A stretch of DNA of 64,000 nt, taken from assembly GCA_944368775.1 (NCBI GenBank), contig CALVXB010000012.1, positions 1 to 64,000 on the forward strand, read 5' to 3'. The stretch is from an uncultured Clostridia bacterium (GTDB taxonomy: Bacteria; Bacillota; Clostridia; Christensenellales; Borkfalkiaceae). Below the pieces are notes generated by a model. That model did no database searches. It was not told the DNA's origin and saw nothing but the letters and a program-made list of their open reading frames with translations. Position 1 is the first letter of the stretch; every line of letters begins with the position of its first letter. Of the stretch, positions 51,933 to 59,632 are shown piece by piece. The position numbers and the translations under genes are program-made.

Positions 51933-53582
51933 TTACGACAGGCCGACGATCTCGCCCGCTTCGTCCACGTCGATGCGCTCGGCGGCGGGGTGCGCGCCCA
52001 GCCCGGGCATCAGCATGATGCTGCCCGCGACGGCGACGACGAACTCCGCGCCGCCCTTGACGATGATGTCGCGCACATGCACGGTGAACCCTTCCGGCCG
52101 CGCGAGCAATTTGGCGTCGTCGGAGAGGGAGTACTGCGTCTTGGCGATGATGACGGGCAGCTTGCCGTAGCCGCGCGCCTCCGCCTCGTCGATCTTGGCG
52201 GCGGCCTCGTCGGAGAAGGTGACACCCGCCCCGCCGTAGACGTTGCGCACGACGTCCTCGATCTTCTTGCGGATCGGGTCGTTCAAGTCGTACGCAAAGT
52301 GCAGCGGCGCAGTCTGCTTTGCCGCCGCGCAGACGGCCTCGGCGAGCTCTTCGCCGCCCGCGCCGCCCTTCAAAAAGACGTCGGTGAACACCGCCTTTGC
52401 GCCCGCGCGCTCCACGCCGCGCATGACTGCGTCGATCTCGGCGGGGGTATCGGTCGCGAAGCGGTTCATCGCGACGACGACCGGCTTGTTGTACACGCCG
52501 CGGATGTTTTCGATGTGCTTATACAGGTTGGGAAGGCCCCTTTCGAGGGCGGCGACGTCCTCGCGGGCGAGCTCTGCCTTGTCCGCGCCGCCGTGCAGCT
52601 TGAGCGCCTTGACCGTCGCCACGACGACGACGGCGTCCGGCTGGATGCCCGCCACGCGGCACTTGGTGTCGAGGAACTTTTCCGCGCCCAGGTCTGCGCC
52701 GAAGCCCGCCTCGGTGACCACCCAATCGGAGAGGGAGAGGGCGGCGTAGGTGGCGAGGATGCTGTTGCAGCCGTGCGCGATGTTGGCGAAGGGCCCGCCG
52801 TGCACGATGGCGGGCGTGCCCTCGAGCGTCTGCACGAGGTTGGGCTTGATCGCGTCTTTGAGGAGGGCGCACATCGCCCCCTCGACGTGCAGGTCGCGCG
52901 CGTAGACGTACTCACCCTTGCGGTTTTCGCCGACGATGATGTCGCCCAGGCGGCGCTTGAGGTCGGCGAGGGAGGTCGCGAGGCAGAGGATGGCCATCAC
53001 CTCGCAGGCCGCGGTGATCTCGAAGTGCTCCTCCCGCTCGACGCCCTGGCCCTTCTGCCCGACGGTGACGTTGCGCAGCGCGCGGTCGTTCATGTCGAGG
53101 CAGCGGCGGAAGTAGATCTTTTCGGGGTCGATGTCGAGCGCGTTGCCGCGGAAGAGGTGGTTGTCGAGCACGGCGCACAGCAGATTGTTGGCCGCCGTGA
53201 TGGCGTGCAGGTCGCCCGTGAAGTGCAGATTGATGTCCTCCATCGGCACCACCTGCGCGTAGCCGCCGCCCGCAGCGCCCCCCTTGATGCCGAACACCGG
53301 CCCGAGGGATGGCTCGCGCAGGGCGAGGCACACCTGCTTGCCCAGCCGCGCCATGCCGTCGGCGAGGCCGATGGATACCGTCGTCTTGCCCTCGCCCGAG
53401 GCGGTCGGGTTGATGGCGGTGACGAGGATCAGCCGCCCCCGCCGCCGCGTGCAGTCGACGGACAGCTTGGCCTTATACTTGCCGTACCGCTCGATGTCCG
53501 CCTCGCCCAGCCCGAGCTTTGCGGCGATCTCGCCGATGTCGCGCAGTTTGCATTGTTTTGCGATCTCGATGTCACTCAGCAT
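51933..53582 (-). CDS. fhs: Formate-tetrahydrofolate ligase
   Basis: 549 residues. N-proximal P-loop N-P-T-A-S-G-E-G-K-T-T-V, then R-E-P-S-L-G-P-V-F-G-I-K-G-G-A-A-G-G-G-Y and the folate-site N-L-H-F-T-G-D-L-H-A-I. It makes 10-formyl-THF from formate, ATP and THF. GAGGATAAAA before the ATG; promoter at 53611-53639. No other Wood-Ljungdahl genes are in the window, so a biosynthetic role is enough to explain it. Confidence 0.97.
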   Translation of the reverse strand: MLSDIEIAKQCKLRDIGEIAAKLGLGEADIERYGKYKAKLSVDCTRRRGRLILVTAINPTASGEGKTTVSIGLADGMARLGKQVCLALREPSLGPVFGIKGGAAGGGYAQVVPMEDINLHFTGDLHAITAANNLLCAVLDNHLFRGNALDIDPEKIYFRRCLDMNDRALRNVTVGQKGQGVEREEHFEITAACEVMAILCLATSLADLKRRLGDIIVGENRKGEYVYARDLHVEGAMCALLKDAIKPNLVQTLEGTPAIVHGGPFANIAHGCNSILATYAALSLSDWVVTEAGFGADLGAEKFLDTKCRVAGIQPDAVVVVATVKALKLHGGADKAELAREDVAALERGLPNLYKHIENIRGVYNKPVVVAMNRFATDTPAEIDAVMRGVERAGAKAVFTDVFLKGGAGGEELAEAVCAAAKQTAPLHFAYDLNDPIRKKIEDVVRNVYGGAGVTFSDEAAAKIDEAEARGYGKLPVIIAKTQYSLSDDAKLLARPEGFTVHVRDIIVKGGAEFVVAVAGSIMLMPGLGAHPAAERIDVDEAGEIVGLS

Positions 53583-53610
53583 TTTTATCCTCTACCGATA
53601 GTTTTTTTCT

Positions 53611-53639
53611 ATTGTACCATAAAACGGCGCGCTTTGCAA
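53611..53639 (-). promoter_or_regulatory. Promoter of fhs
   Basis: On the minus strand TTGCAA (53634-53639), 17 bases, TACAAT (53611-53616). Confidence 0.8.
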
Positions 53640-53695
53640 GCGCGCGCAAGAAGTTGTCGCCGCCCGCCGCGCCGCCCTTCTTTTCCCCAAAAAAC

Positions 53696-53998
53696 TCAGC
53701 CCCCGCAGTCGTGCGGCAGGCGAAGCGCCTGCCACGAGGCGGCAAAGCCCTCCCCCTCCGGCGCGAAGCCGAAGCGGGCGAGGTCGACGCCCCAAACATC
53801 GCGCGTAAAGGCGCGGGGGACAAAGTCGTTGATGCACTTGTTGACGAGCGCGCGCAGCATCAGCTCCTTGTACGGGCAGGCGGGGTCGCAGACCAGCTCG
53901 CCGCCCTCGCGCAGCCCGCCGCCGTACGAACCTTCTCCGTCCGAGAGGACAAAATAAAACCGGTAGCCCGGCTCTTTTTGCGATAATACAGATAACAT
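53696..53998 (-). CDS. 100-residue protein of unknown function, likely leaderless
   Basis: Starts M-L-S-V-L-S-Q-K-E-P-G-Y-R-F-Y-F; contains D-G-E-G-S-Y-G-G-G and F-V-P-R-A-F-T-R-D-V-W-G-V-D-L-A-R-F, no signal peptide and no helix of membrane length. I do not recognise the family. The ATG lies six bases after a TATAAT, leaving no room for a ribosome site; an upstream in-frame ATG (54016) would overlap the -10 box. It ends 57 bases before the fhs promoter. Confidence 0.65.
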   Translation of the reverse strand: MLSVLSQKEPGYRFYFVLSDGEGSYGGGLREGGELVCDPACPYKELMLRALVNKCINDFVPRAFTRDVWGVDLARFGFAPEGEGFAASWQALRLPHDCGG

Positions 53999-54004
53999 AC
54001 GCAC

Positions 54005-54033
54005 ATTATAGCACAAAACGCGCGCAATGGCAA
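54005..54033 (-). promoter_or_regulatory. Promoter six bases from a start codon
   Basis: On the minus strand TTGCCA (54028-54033), 17 bases, TATAAT (54005-54010, preceded by TGC). Back to back with the PAP2 promoter (TATAAT 54065-54070, preceded by TGC, weak -35 at 54041-54046). Confidence 0.8.
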
Positions 54034-54132
54034 AAAAACGCTGGCACGCCGCCGCATTTTATGCTATAATTTTTTGAAGCAGCGGTGGCCGCGCCGCGGC
54101 CGGCCGCTGCAATGCAAAACAAGGAGCCAACG

Positions 54133-54996
54133 ATGGACGCAGCCATCCTGCGGGCGCTGGAATACATCCGCTGCCCCTTCCTCGACGTATTTTTTTCCAT
54201 CTTCACCGCCCTCGGCGAAGAGCTGATCATCGCGGCGATCGTCGCCGTCGTGTACATCTGCTTTTCCAAGCGGGCGGGCGAACAGGCGCTGCTGACAGTG
54301 CTGACCGCCTCCTGCATCACGGCGGGCGTCAAGGGCGCCGTGCGCCGCGCCCGCCCCTACGCTGCGGGCGTCGTCGACCGGGTGGACATCGACAACCCCT
54401 TCGTCTCCACCGTCGACCTGGACGCGGACATGAGCTTCCCCAGCGGGCACGCCACCTGCACGAGCGGCTTCTTCGCGACGGTCGCCATCCGCCTGCGCAG
54501 GGCGCTGCCCGCCGTGCTGTGCGCCGCCTTCGTACTGCTGGTCATGCTCTCGCGCGTGTACTTCGGCGTGCATTACCCGACGGACGTGCTCGCCGGCCTC
54601 GTCATCGGCGCCGGCTGCGCCGCGCTGTGGCAGCTCGTCTATGCCAAGTGGTACGGCGCGCGGCTATATATCTACCTCGGCGTCGCCCTCTGCACCCTCC
54701 CCCTCCTCTTTTTCGAGCGGACGGGCACAGAGTCGATGTTCGAGATGTCGGCGATGACGCTGGCGACGGCGGCGGGGCTGCTCATCGAGGACAAGTGCAT
54801 CCGCTTTGCCGATACAAAAAAGTGGCTGCACCGCCTGCTGCGGCTGCTCATCACCATAGCCGTCGCGGCCGTTCCCTTCCTCTTGCTGCACTTTTTGCTG
54901 CCGGAAGGGAATTGGTACACCTTCATCACCTACTTTGCGGCGCTGTTTGCGGCGATGACGGCGGCCCCGCTGCTCTTCAAAACGCTGAAAATATAG
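54133..54996 (+). CDS. PAP2-family membrane phosphatase
   Basis: 287 residues from ATG 54133 behind AAGGAG. Phosphatase motifs are complete: K-G-A-V-R-R-A-R-P, P-S-G-H-A-T, and S-R-V-Y-F-G-V-H-Y-P-T-D. Six or more helices. It may remove phosphate from phosphatidic acid or undecaprenyl pyrophosphate; the extra C-terminal helices (residues 175-287) are longer than in minimal PAP2 enzymes. Confidence 0.92.
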   Translation: MDAAILRALEYIRCPFLDVFFSIFTALGEELIIAAIVAVVYICFSKRAGEQALLTVLTASCITAGVKGAVRRARPYAAGVVDRVDIDNPFVSTVDLDADMSFPSGHATCTSGFFATVAIRLRRALPAVLCAAFVLLVMLSRVYFGVHYPTDVLAGLVIGAGCAALWQLVYAKWYGARLYIYLGVALCTLPLLFFERTGTESMFEMSAMTLATAAGLLIEDKCIRFADTKKWLHRLLRLLITIAVAAVPFLLLHFLLPEGNWYTFITYFAALFAAMTAAPLLFKTLKI

Positions 54997-55014
54997 GCGG
55001 ACGGGCGAAAGTAT

Positions 55015-55043
55015 TTGACTTTATACGCGCAAAAAAGTACAAT
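55015..55043 (+). promoter_or_regulatory. Promoter of glyQS
   Basis: TTGACT (55015-55020), 17 bases, TACAAT (55038-55043). A leader of about 30 bases follows; no T-box was seen. Confidence 0.82.
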
Positions 55044-55077
55044 AGATAAGAAATTCTGAAAGATCGGAGATATACCT

Positions 55078-56457
55078 ATGGCAGACAAACATGCGGTGAC
55101 GATGGACAAGATCGTCAACCTTTGCAAGACGCGCGGCATCATCTTCCCCGGCAGCGAGATCTACGGCGGCATGGGAAACACCTGGGACTACGGCCCCGTC
55201 GGCGTGGAGATCAAAAACAACATCAAGCGCGCCTGGTGGAAGAAGTTCGTGCAGGAGAGCGACAACTCGTACGGCGTGGACGCCGCCATCCTGATGAACT
55301 CGCGCGTATGGGAAGCGAGCGGCCACACCGCCTCCTTCACCGACCCGAAGATGGACTGCAAGGAGTGCAAAGCGCGCTTCCGCGCGGACAACCTCATCGA
55401 GGCGCACTCGAAGGGCAAAGTCAACCCCGACACGATGACCAACGAGGAGATGGAGGCGTACATCGAAGAGCACAAGGTGGCCTGCCCCAACTGCGGCAAG
55501 CACAATTGGACGCCCATCCGCACCTTCAACCTCATGTTCGAGACCTCGCGCGGGGTGACGGACGAGAGCCAGAACAAGATCTATCTGCGCCCCGAGACGG
55601 CGCAGGGCGAGTTCGTCAACTTCCTCAACGTGCAGCGCACCACCCGCGCCAAGGTGCCCTTCGGCATCGCGCAGATCGGCAAGGCCTTCCGCAACGAGAT
55701 CACGCCCGGCAACTTCATCTTCCGCACCATCGAGTTCGAACAGATGGAGCACCAGTGGTTCTGCAAGGAGGGCACCGACCTGCAATACTACGAGGAGTAC
55801 AAGCAGAAGGCGAAAAACTTTTTGCTCGGCCTCGGCTTCAAAGAGGAGCACCTGCGCTTTAAGGACCACGACAAGCTGGCGCACTACGCCAAGTCTGCCT
55901 GCGACATCCAGTACCTCTTCCCGATGGGCTGGTCTGAACTGAACGGCATCCACGACCGCACCGACTACGACCTCTCCCGCCATCAGGAATACTCGGGCAA
56001 GAACATGAACTACCTCGACCCGGCGACGGGCGAGCACTACGTTCCCTACGTCGTCGAGTACTCCATCGGCGCCGACCGCCTCATGCTGGCGGTGCTGTGC
56101 GAGGCGTACGAGGAGGAGGTGCTCGAGGGGGGCGACGTGCGCACCGTGATGCACTTCCACCCCGCGCTCGCGGCGTATAAGGCGGCCGTGCTGCCCCTGC
56201 AGAAGAACCTCGGCGAGAAGGCGCGCGAGGTGTACAAAAAGCTCTCGAAGAAGTTTATGGTCACCTACGACGAGGCGGGCTCCATCGGCAAGCGCTACCG
56301 CCGCCAGGACGAGATCGGCACCCCCTACTGCATCACCATCGACTTCGACACGCTGGAAAACGGCACCGTCACCGTGCGCGACCGCGACACCATGGCGCAG
56401 ATCCGTTTGGACATCGGCGAAATTGCCGCTTATATCGAAAAATCGCTCGAACACTGA
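55078..56457 (+). CDS. glyQS: Glycyl-tRNA synthetase (dimeric type)
   Basis: 459 residues, single-chain class II form. Seen: G-I-I-F-P-G-S-E-I-Y-G-G-M-G-N-T-W-D-Y-G-P, a four-cysteine insert (C-K-E-C ... C-P-N-C), motif 2 G-K-A-F-R-N-E-I-T-P and motif 3 G-A-D-R-L. GGAGATATACCT precedes the ATG. Confidence 0.97.
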   Translation: MADKHAVTMDKIVNLCKTRGIIFPGSEIYGGMGNTWDYGPVGVEIKNNIKRAWWKKFVQESDNSYGVDAAILMNSRVWEASGHTASFTDPKMDCKECKARFRADNLIEAHSKGKVNPDTMTNEEMEAYIEEHKVACPNCGKHNWTPIRTFNLMFETSRGVTDESQNKIYLRPETAQGEFVNFLNVQRTTRAKVPFGIAQIGKAFRNEITPGNFIFRTIEFEQMEHQWFCKEGTDLQYYEEYKQKAKNFLLGLGFKEEHLRFKDHDKLAHYAKSACDIQYLFPMGWSELNGIHDRTDYDLSRHQEYSGKNMNYLDPATGEHYVPYVVEYSIGADRLMLAVLCEAYEEEVLEGGDVRTVMHFHPALAAYKAAVLPLQKNLGEKAREVYKKLSKKFMVTYDEAGSIGKRYRRQDEIGTPYCITIDFDTLENGTVTVRDRDTMAQIRLDIGEIAAYIEKSLEH

Positions 56458-56482
56458 TCGGGCACAAAATACCGAACATACG

Positions 56483-56524
56483 GAGAGGGAGCAGTCCGCG
56501 CGGGCCGCTCCCCCTCTTTTTTTG
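56483..56524 (+). terminator. Terminator of glyQS
   Basis: Stem with GGGAGC (56487-56492) and GCTCCC (56507-56512), extended with a small bulge to GAGA/TCTC, then TTTTTTT. Confidence 0.8.
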
Positions 56525-56580
56525 TTTGAATTTGTCTCGCGCGGCGGGCCGCCGCCCCCTTTGCGCCCCTCTTTGCGCCC

Positions 56581-57456
56581 CTACTGCACGCGGCGGACGT
56601 TGTCGCTGCCGTTCTGCCCGGACGAATTGACGGAGAGCGCCGACGCCACGGGGAACTGCGAAAAGGCCCCCTCCGCGTCCACCAGCTCGAGGGCGAGGTA
56701 GTCGCTCGCGAGCAGGCGCAGCCCGACGATGACGGCGCTCGTGCCGCTGCTGCGGCTCAGGTACCCGTTCATGGGGAAGGAATCCCCCTCCGCGTACCCC
56801 AGCCCGCGCAGGTAGGCGCCCGTCAAAGAGGTGACGGCAGACGACGACTCCGTCACGAGGACGGCATTCCAATACACGCACTGCCCCGAGCCGCCGCGCG
56901 TATCCACGCCGTGGATGTAGTGCACATACAGGTCGCTGACGTTCTGCGCGCTGCCCGCCGTCAGGTTCGGATAAGTGCCGCTCGCGTCGAAGTTACCCCC
57001 GCTGCCGCCGACCGTCGCCAGCTCCGCCTTGGTCGCGTAGGTGGCGGCGATGTTGTTGCCCTCGCCGTCGTTGGTCGCATTCGTCGCGTTGGTCGCGCTG
57101 GCCGCGCTGGTCGCATTCGCCGCGTTGGTCGCGCTGCCCGCGCTCGTCGCGTACGTCGCCGTCGCCGCGCTGCCCGCGCTCGTCGCATACGAGGCGGTGG
57201 ACGCGCTGTCCGCGCTGTCTGCGTGCGTCGCCTCCCCCGCCGTCAAATTCGGGTATGTGCCGCTCGCGTTAAAGCTGCCCGCCCCCGCCAGCTCCGCCTT
57301 GGTCGCGTACGTCGACGCGATGTTGTTGCCGCCGGCGTCCTGCGCCGCCTTGGTCGCGCTGCCGGCCGTCTCCGCGTACAGCGCCTCCGCCGCGGGCGTC
57401 GTGCCGTCCAGCAAGTTCTCGATCATCTCGAGGGTCGCTCCGTTGCCGATCTCCAT
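56581..57456 (-). CDS. Phage tail-fibre-like repeat protein
   Basis: 291 residues. N-terminal M-E-I-G-N-G-A-T-L-E, then runs of Y-A-T-S-A-G-S-A-type heptads (about 45-150) broken by N-N-I-A-S-T-Y-A-T-K-A-E-L blocks, the form seen in trimeric phage fibres. The last 120 residues are a distinct domain (Y-V-H-Y-I-H-G-V-D ... S-D-N-V-R-R-V-Q) that is paralogous with the end of the upstream gene. GTAAGGAGGAGG lies before the ATG, 12 bases after the upstream stop. No other phage genes are near. Confidence 0.75.
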   Translation of the reverse strand: MEIGNGATLEMIENLLDGTTPAAEALYAETAGSATKAAQDAGGNNIASTYATKAELAGAGSFNASGTYPNLTAGEATHADSADSASTASYATSAGSAATATYATSAGSATNAANATSAASATNATNATNDGEGNNIAATYATKAELATVGGSGGNFDASGTYPNLTAGSAQNVSDLYVHYIHGVDTRGGSGQCVYWNAVLVTESSSAVTSLTGAYLRGLGYAEGDSFPMNGYLSRSSGTSAVIVGLRLLASDYLALELVDAEGAFSQFPVASALSVNSSGQNGSDNVRRVQ

Positions 57457-57468
57457 ATTTCCTCCTCC

Positions 57469-59487
57469 TTACAATGCGATGACCTTGTCGCTGCAGGTCG
57501 CCCCGTCCAGCGCGAACGCCGTCGCCCTGACCTCGTTGAGGTCGTCGCGCACCCAGCACCCCAGCCCCGTGGGGTAAGACGGGTGTTCGCCGATGCCGTA
57601 CACCTTGTAATCGCCGTTGTTTGAATCGCCCGAAACGGACAGGAGCGCGACGTTGGAGCCGTTGCAGATGAAGCCGCTGTCCTTGAGATATTGCAGCAGC
57701 AACTGCGGCGTCGAAAGGGGCACAGCGCTCGCGCTGACGAAGGCGGCGGTGAAGTTCGCGCCCGCATCCTGCCGGTAAAAGATGTGGTGGGCGTACAGCG
57801 CGCCGCCGGAGGAAGTTCCGCCCGTCGAAGAACCGCCCGTCGAAGAGCCGCCCGACCCGCCCGCCGCCGCCAGCTCCGCCTTGGTTGCGTACGTCGCGGC
57901 GATGTTGTTGCCCGCCCCGTCGTTGGTCGCGTTGGTCGCGCTGGTCGCGCTGGCCGCGCTGCCCGCGGCGACTGCATACGAGGCTGTCGACGCGCTGCCC
58001 GCGCTGGTCGCGAAGGTCGCGGAGGAGGCGCTGCCCGCGCTCGCCGCATACGTCGCCTCCCCCGCCGTCAGGTCTGGGTAGTTCCCCTCCGCGTCGAAGC
58101 CGACCGCCTCCAGCTCCGCCTTGGTCGCGTACGTAGACGCGATGTCGTTGCCGCTGCCGTCCTGCGACGCCTTTGTCGCGCTCGCCGCGCTGCCTGCGCT
58201 GGTCGCGTACGTCGCCGACCCGACGGCCGTCGTCCCCGCGACGATGCCGTCGATGCGCCCGCTCAGCGCGCTGTCCGCCTGCGTGCGCGCGCTCGTCTCC
58301 GCCGCAAACAGCGCGTCCGCCGCGCTCTTGGTGTAGTACTCGCTCGGCGCGGCGATGGGCGCCTCTTCCCTCTTCGTCGAGGAGATGCGCACCTTGACGG
58401 CGGCGGAGGGCACGCTCTTGCAGGAAAAGAGGACGCCGCCCGCCTGCACCGCCTCCGCGCGGATGCCCGCCGCAAGGTAGGCCGCGGCGTACCCGTCTGC
58501 GGGGACGGCGCACACGGCGTCCTCCGCGCCCATCCCCTCAAAGGAGAGCGCCTGCTGCTTGTTGCTCCAGCCCGCCGCCGTGAGGGTGCCTGAATAGAAG
58601 CGCGTCGTGTTGAGCACGATGTCCGCCCCGCCGAAGCTGTGCCATTCGCCGTCATACGCCCACAGCTCGAAGAGGGAATTTTCGCCCCCGGCGAGCAGGT
58701 AGAGCGTGCCCTCCTGCGGCGAAGAGGGCAGCTCTTCGACCAGCTCCACGTCCTCGTCGAGCACGGCGGCGAGCTGCTGCGCGAAGGCCTGCGCGCGGTC
58801 TGCCGCCCCCTCCGCGCGGTCCGCCTCCGCCTGCAGCGCGGTGAAAAACTCCTCCGAGAGGGTGTCGAAGTTGACCAGCTCCTCCCAATCTTGCCCGTTG
58901 AGCGCGCCGCCCGCATCGTAGGGCGGCGTCTCGTTGTCCGCCTTTTTCGACCGCACCAGCGCGCCGTGCTCCCCCGCGGGATAAAAGGTGATCTCGTTTG
59001 CCCCGTAGGTGTACGAGGCGTTCCACGCATAGATGGAGCGGGCGGCGTAAAAGCCGTTGTGCAGGTCGGCGCCGATGGCGGCGAGCGCCTCGATGATGGC
59101 CTGGTACACGTTCGCCGCGGGCGAGGCGGGCAACTGCGGCTGCACCCCGCGCTCGACGGTGAACTGCGCGGCGAAGCCCGCCTGCTCCTCCCCCGACACC
59201 GTGCGGAAGAACTGCACGGTGACCGTGCCGTACTCCGCCGTCACGCAGGCGGGCAGCGCGCACTGCCAGCTATATACGCCGCTGCCCACCCCTTCTACCG
59301 CGCCGGCGTACGCGAGGCGGAAGCGCTCGGTGCTGGTGCCGTCGGGCAAGCGGAAGGCGGCGGAGACCTCCGCATTCTGCGCGAACGGCGCGACCAGGAA
59401 CAGGCGGTTTCCCTCCGCCGCCCCCTGGTAGATCTGCTCGGGCACGCACCGCGTCAGCGTGCCCGACGCATCCGAAAAATAGATCAT
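57469..59487 (-). CDS. BppU-like baseplate/fibre protein
   Basis: 672 residues from ATG 59487 behind GGGGGAGGATACC. Residues 1-150 (M-I-Y-F-S-D-A-S-G-T-L-T-R, A-E-V-S-A-A-F-R-L-P-D-G, Y-G-T-V-T-V-Q-F-F-R) match my picture of the phage baseplate upper protein N-terminal domain. A helical linker at about 235-280 and E-Y-Y-T-K-S-A-A-D-A-L-F-A near 410 lead into Y-A-T-S-A-G-S-A repeats (450-560), a Ser/Gly/Thr hinge and a C-terminal domain like that of the next gene. Promoter at 59551-59578. The role in a genome without phage neighbours is open. Confidence 0.75.
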   Translation of the reverse strand: MIYFSDASGTLTRCVPEQIYQGAAEGNRLFLVAPFAQNAEVSAAFRLPDGTSTERFRLAYAGAVEGVGSGVYSWQCALPACVTAEYGTVTVQFFRTVSGEEQAGFAAQFTVERGVQPQLPASPAANVYQAIIEALAAIGADLHNGFYAARSIYAWNASYTYGANEITFYPAGEHGALVRSKKADNETPPYDAGGALNGQDWEELVNFDTLSEEFFTALQAEADRAEGAADRAQAFAQQLAAVLDEDVELVEELPSSPQEGTLYLLAGGENSLFELWAYDGEWHSFGGADIVLNTTRFYSGTLTAAGWSNKQQALSFEGMGAEDAVCAVPADGYAAAYLAAGIRAEAVQAGGVLFSCKSVPSAAVKVRISSTKREEAPIAAPSEYYTKSAADALFAAETSARTQADSALSGRIDGIVAGTTAVGSATYATSAGSAASATKASQDGSGNDIASTYATKAELEAVGFDAEGNYPDLTAGEATYAASAGSASSATFATSAGSASTASYAVAAGSAASATSATNATNDGAGNNIAATYATKAELAAAGGSGGSSTGGSSTGGTSSGGALYAHHIFYRQDAGANFTAAFVSASAVPLSTPQLLLQYLKDSGFICNGSNVALLSVSGDSNNGDYKVYGIGEHPSYPTGLGCWVRDDLNEVRATAFALDGATCSDKVIAL

Positions 59488-59550
59488 TGGTATCCTCCCC
59501 CGAAAAAAATGCGGGCGGCGCGTAGACACGCGCCGCCCTTTGGCGACTTT

Positions 59551-59578
59551 ATTATACAGCATGTGCGCGGCGCGGCAA
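59551..59578 (-). promoter_or_regulatory. Promoter of the fibre gene pair
   Basis: On the minus strand TTGCCG (59573-59578), 16 bases, TATAAT (59551-59556). It shows the pair is an independent unit, not part of a late phage operon. Confidence 0.7.
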
Positions 59579-59632
59579 AGCGTCGCCGCCAAAAAATCGG
59601 GGAAAGTGCGCCCTTTTGAGAAAGGAAGCGCC

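Noticed and set aside
54996..55078. T-box leader upstream of glycyl-tRNA synthetase
   Set aside because: The leader after the promoter is only about 30 bases, too short for a T-box.
56581..59487. Diversity-generating retroelement target
   Set aside because: The terminal domains look variable in kind, but no template repeat, reverse transcriptase or adenine-rich variable stretch was seen in the window.
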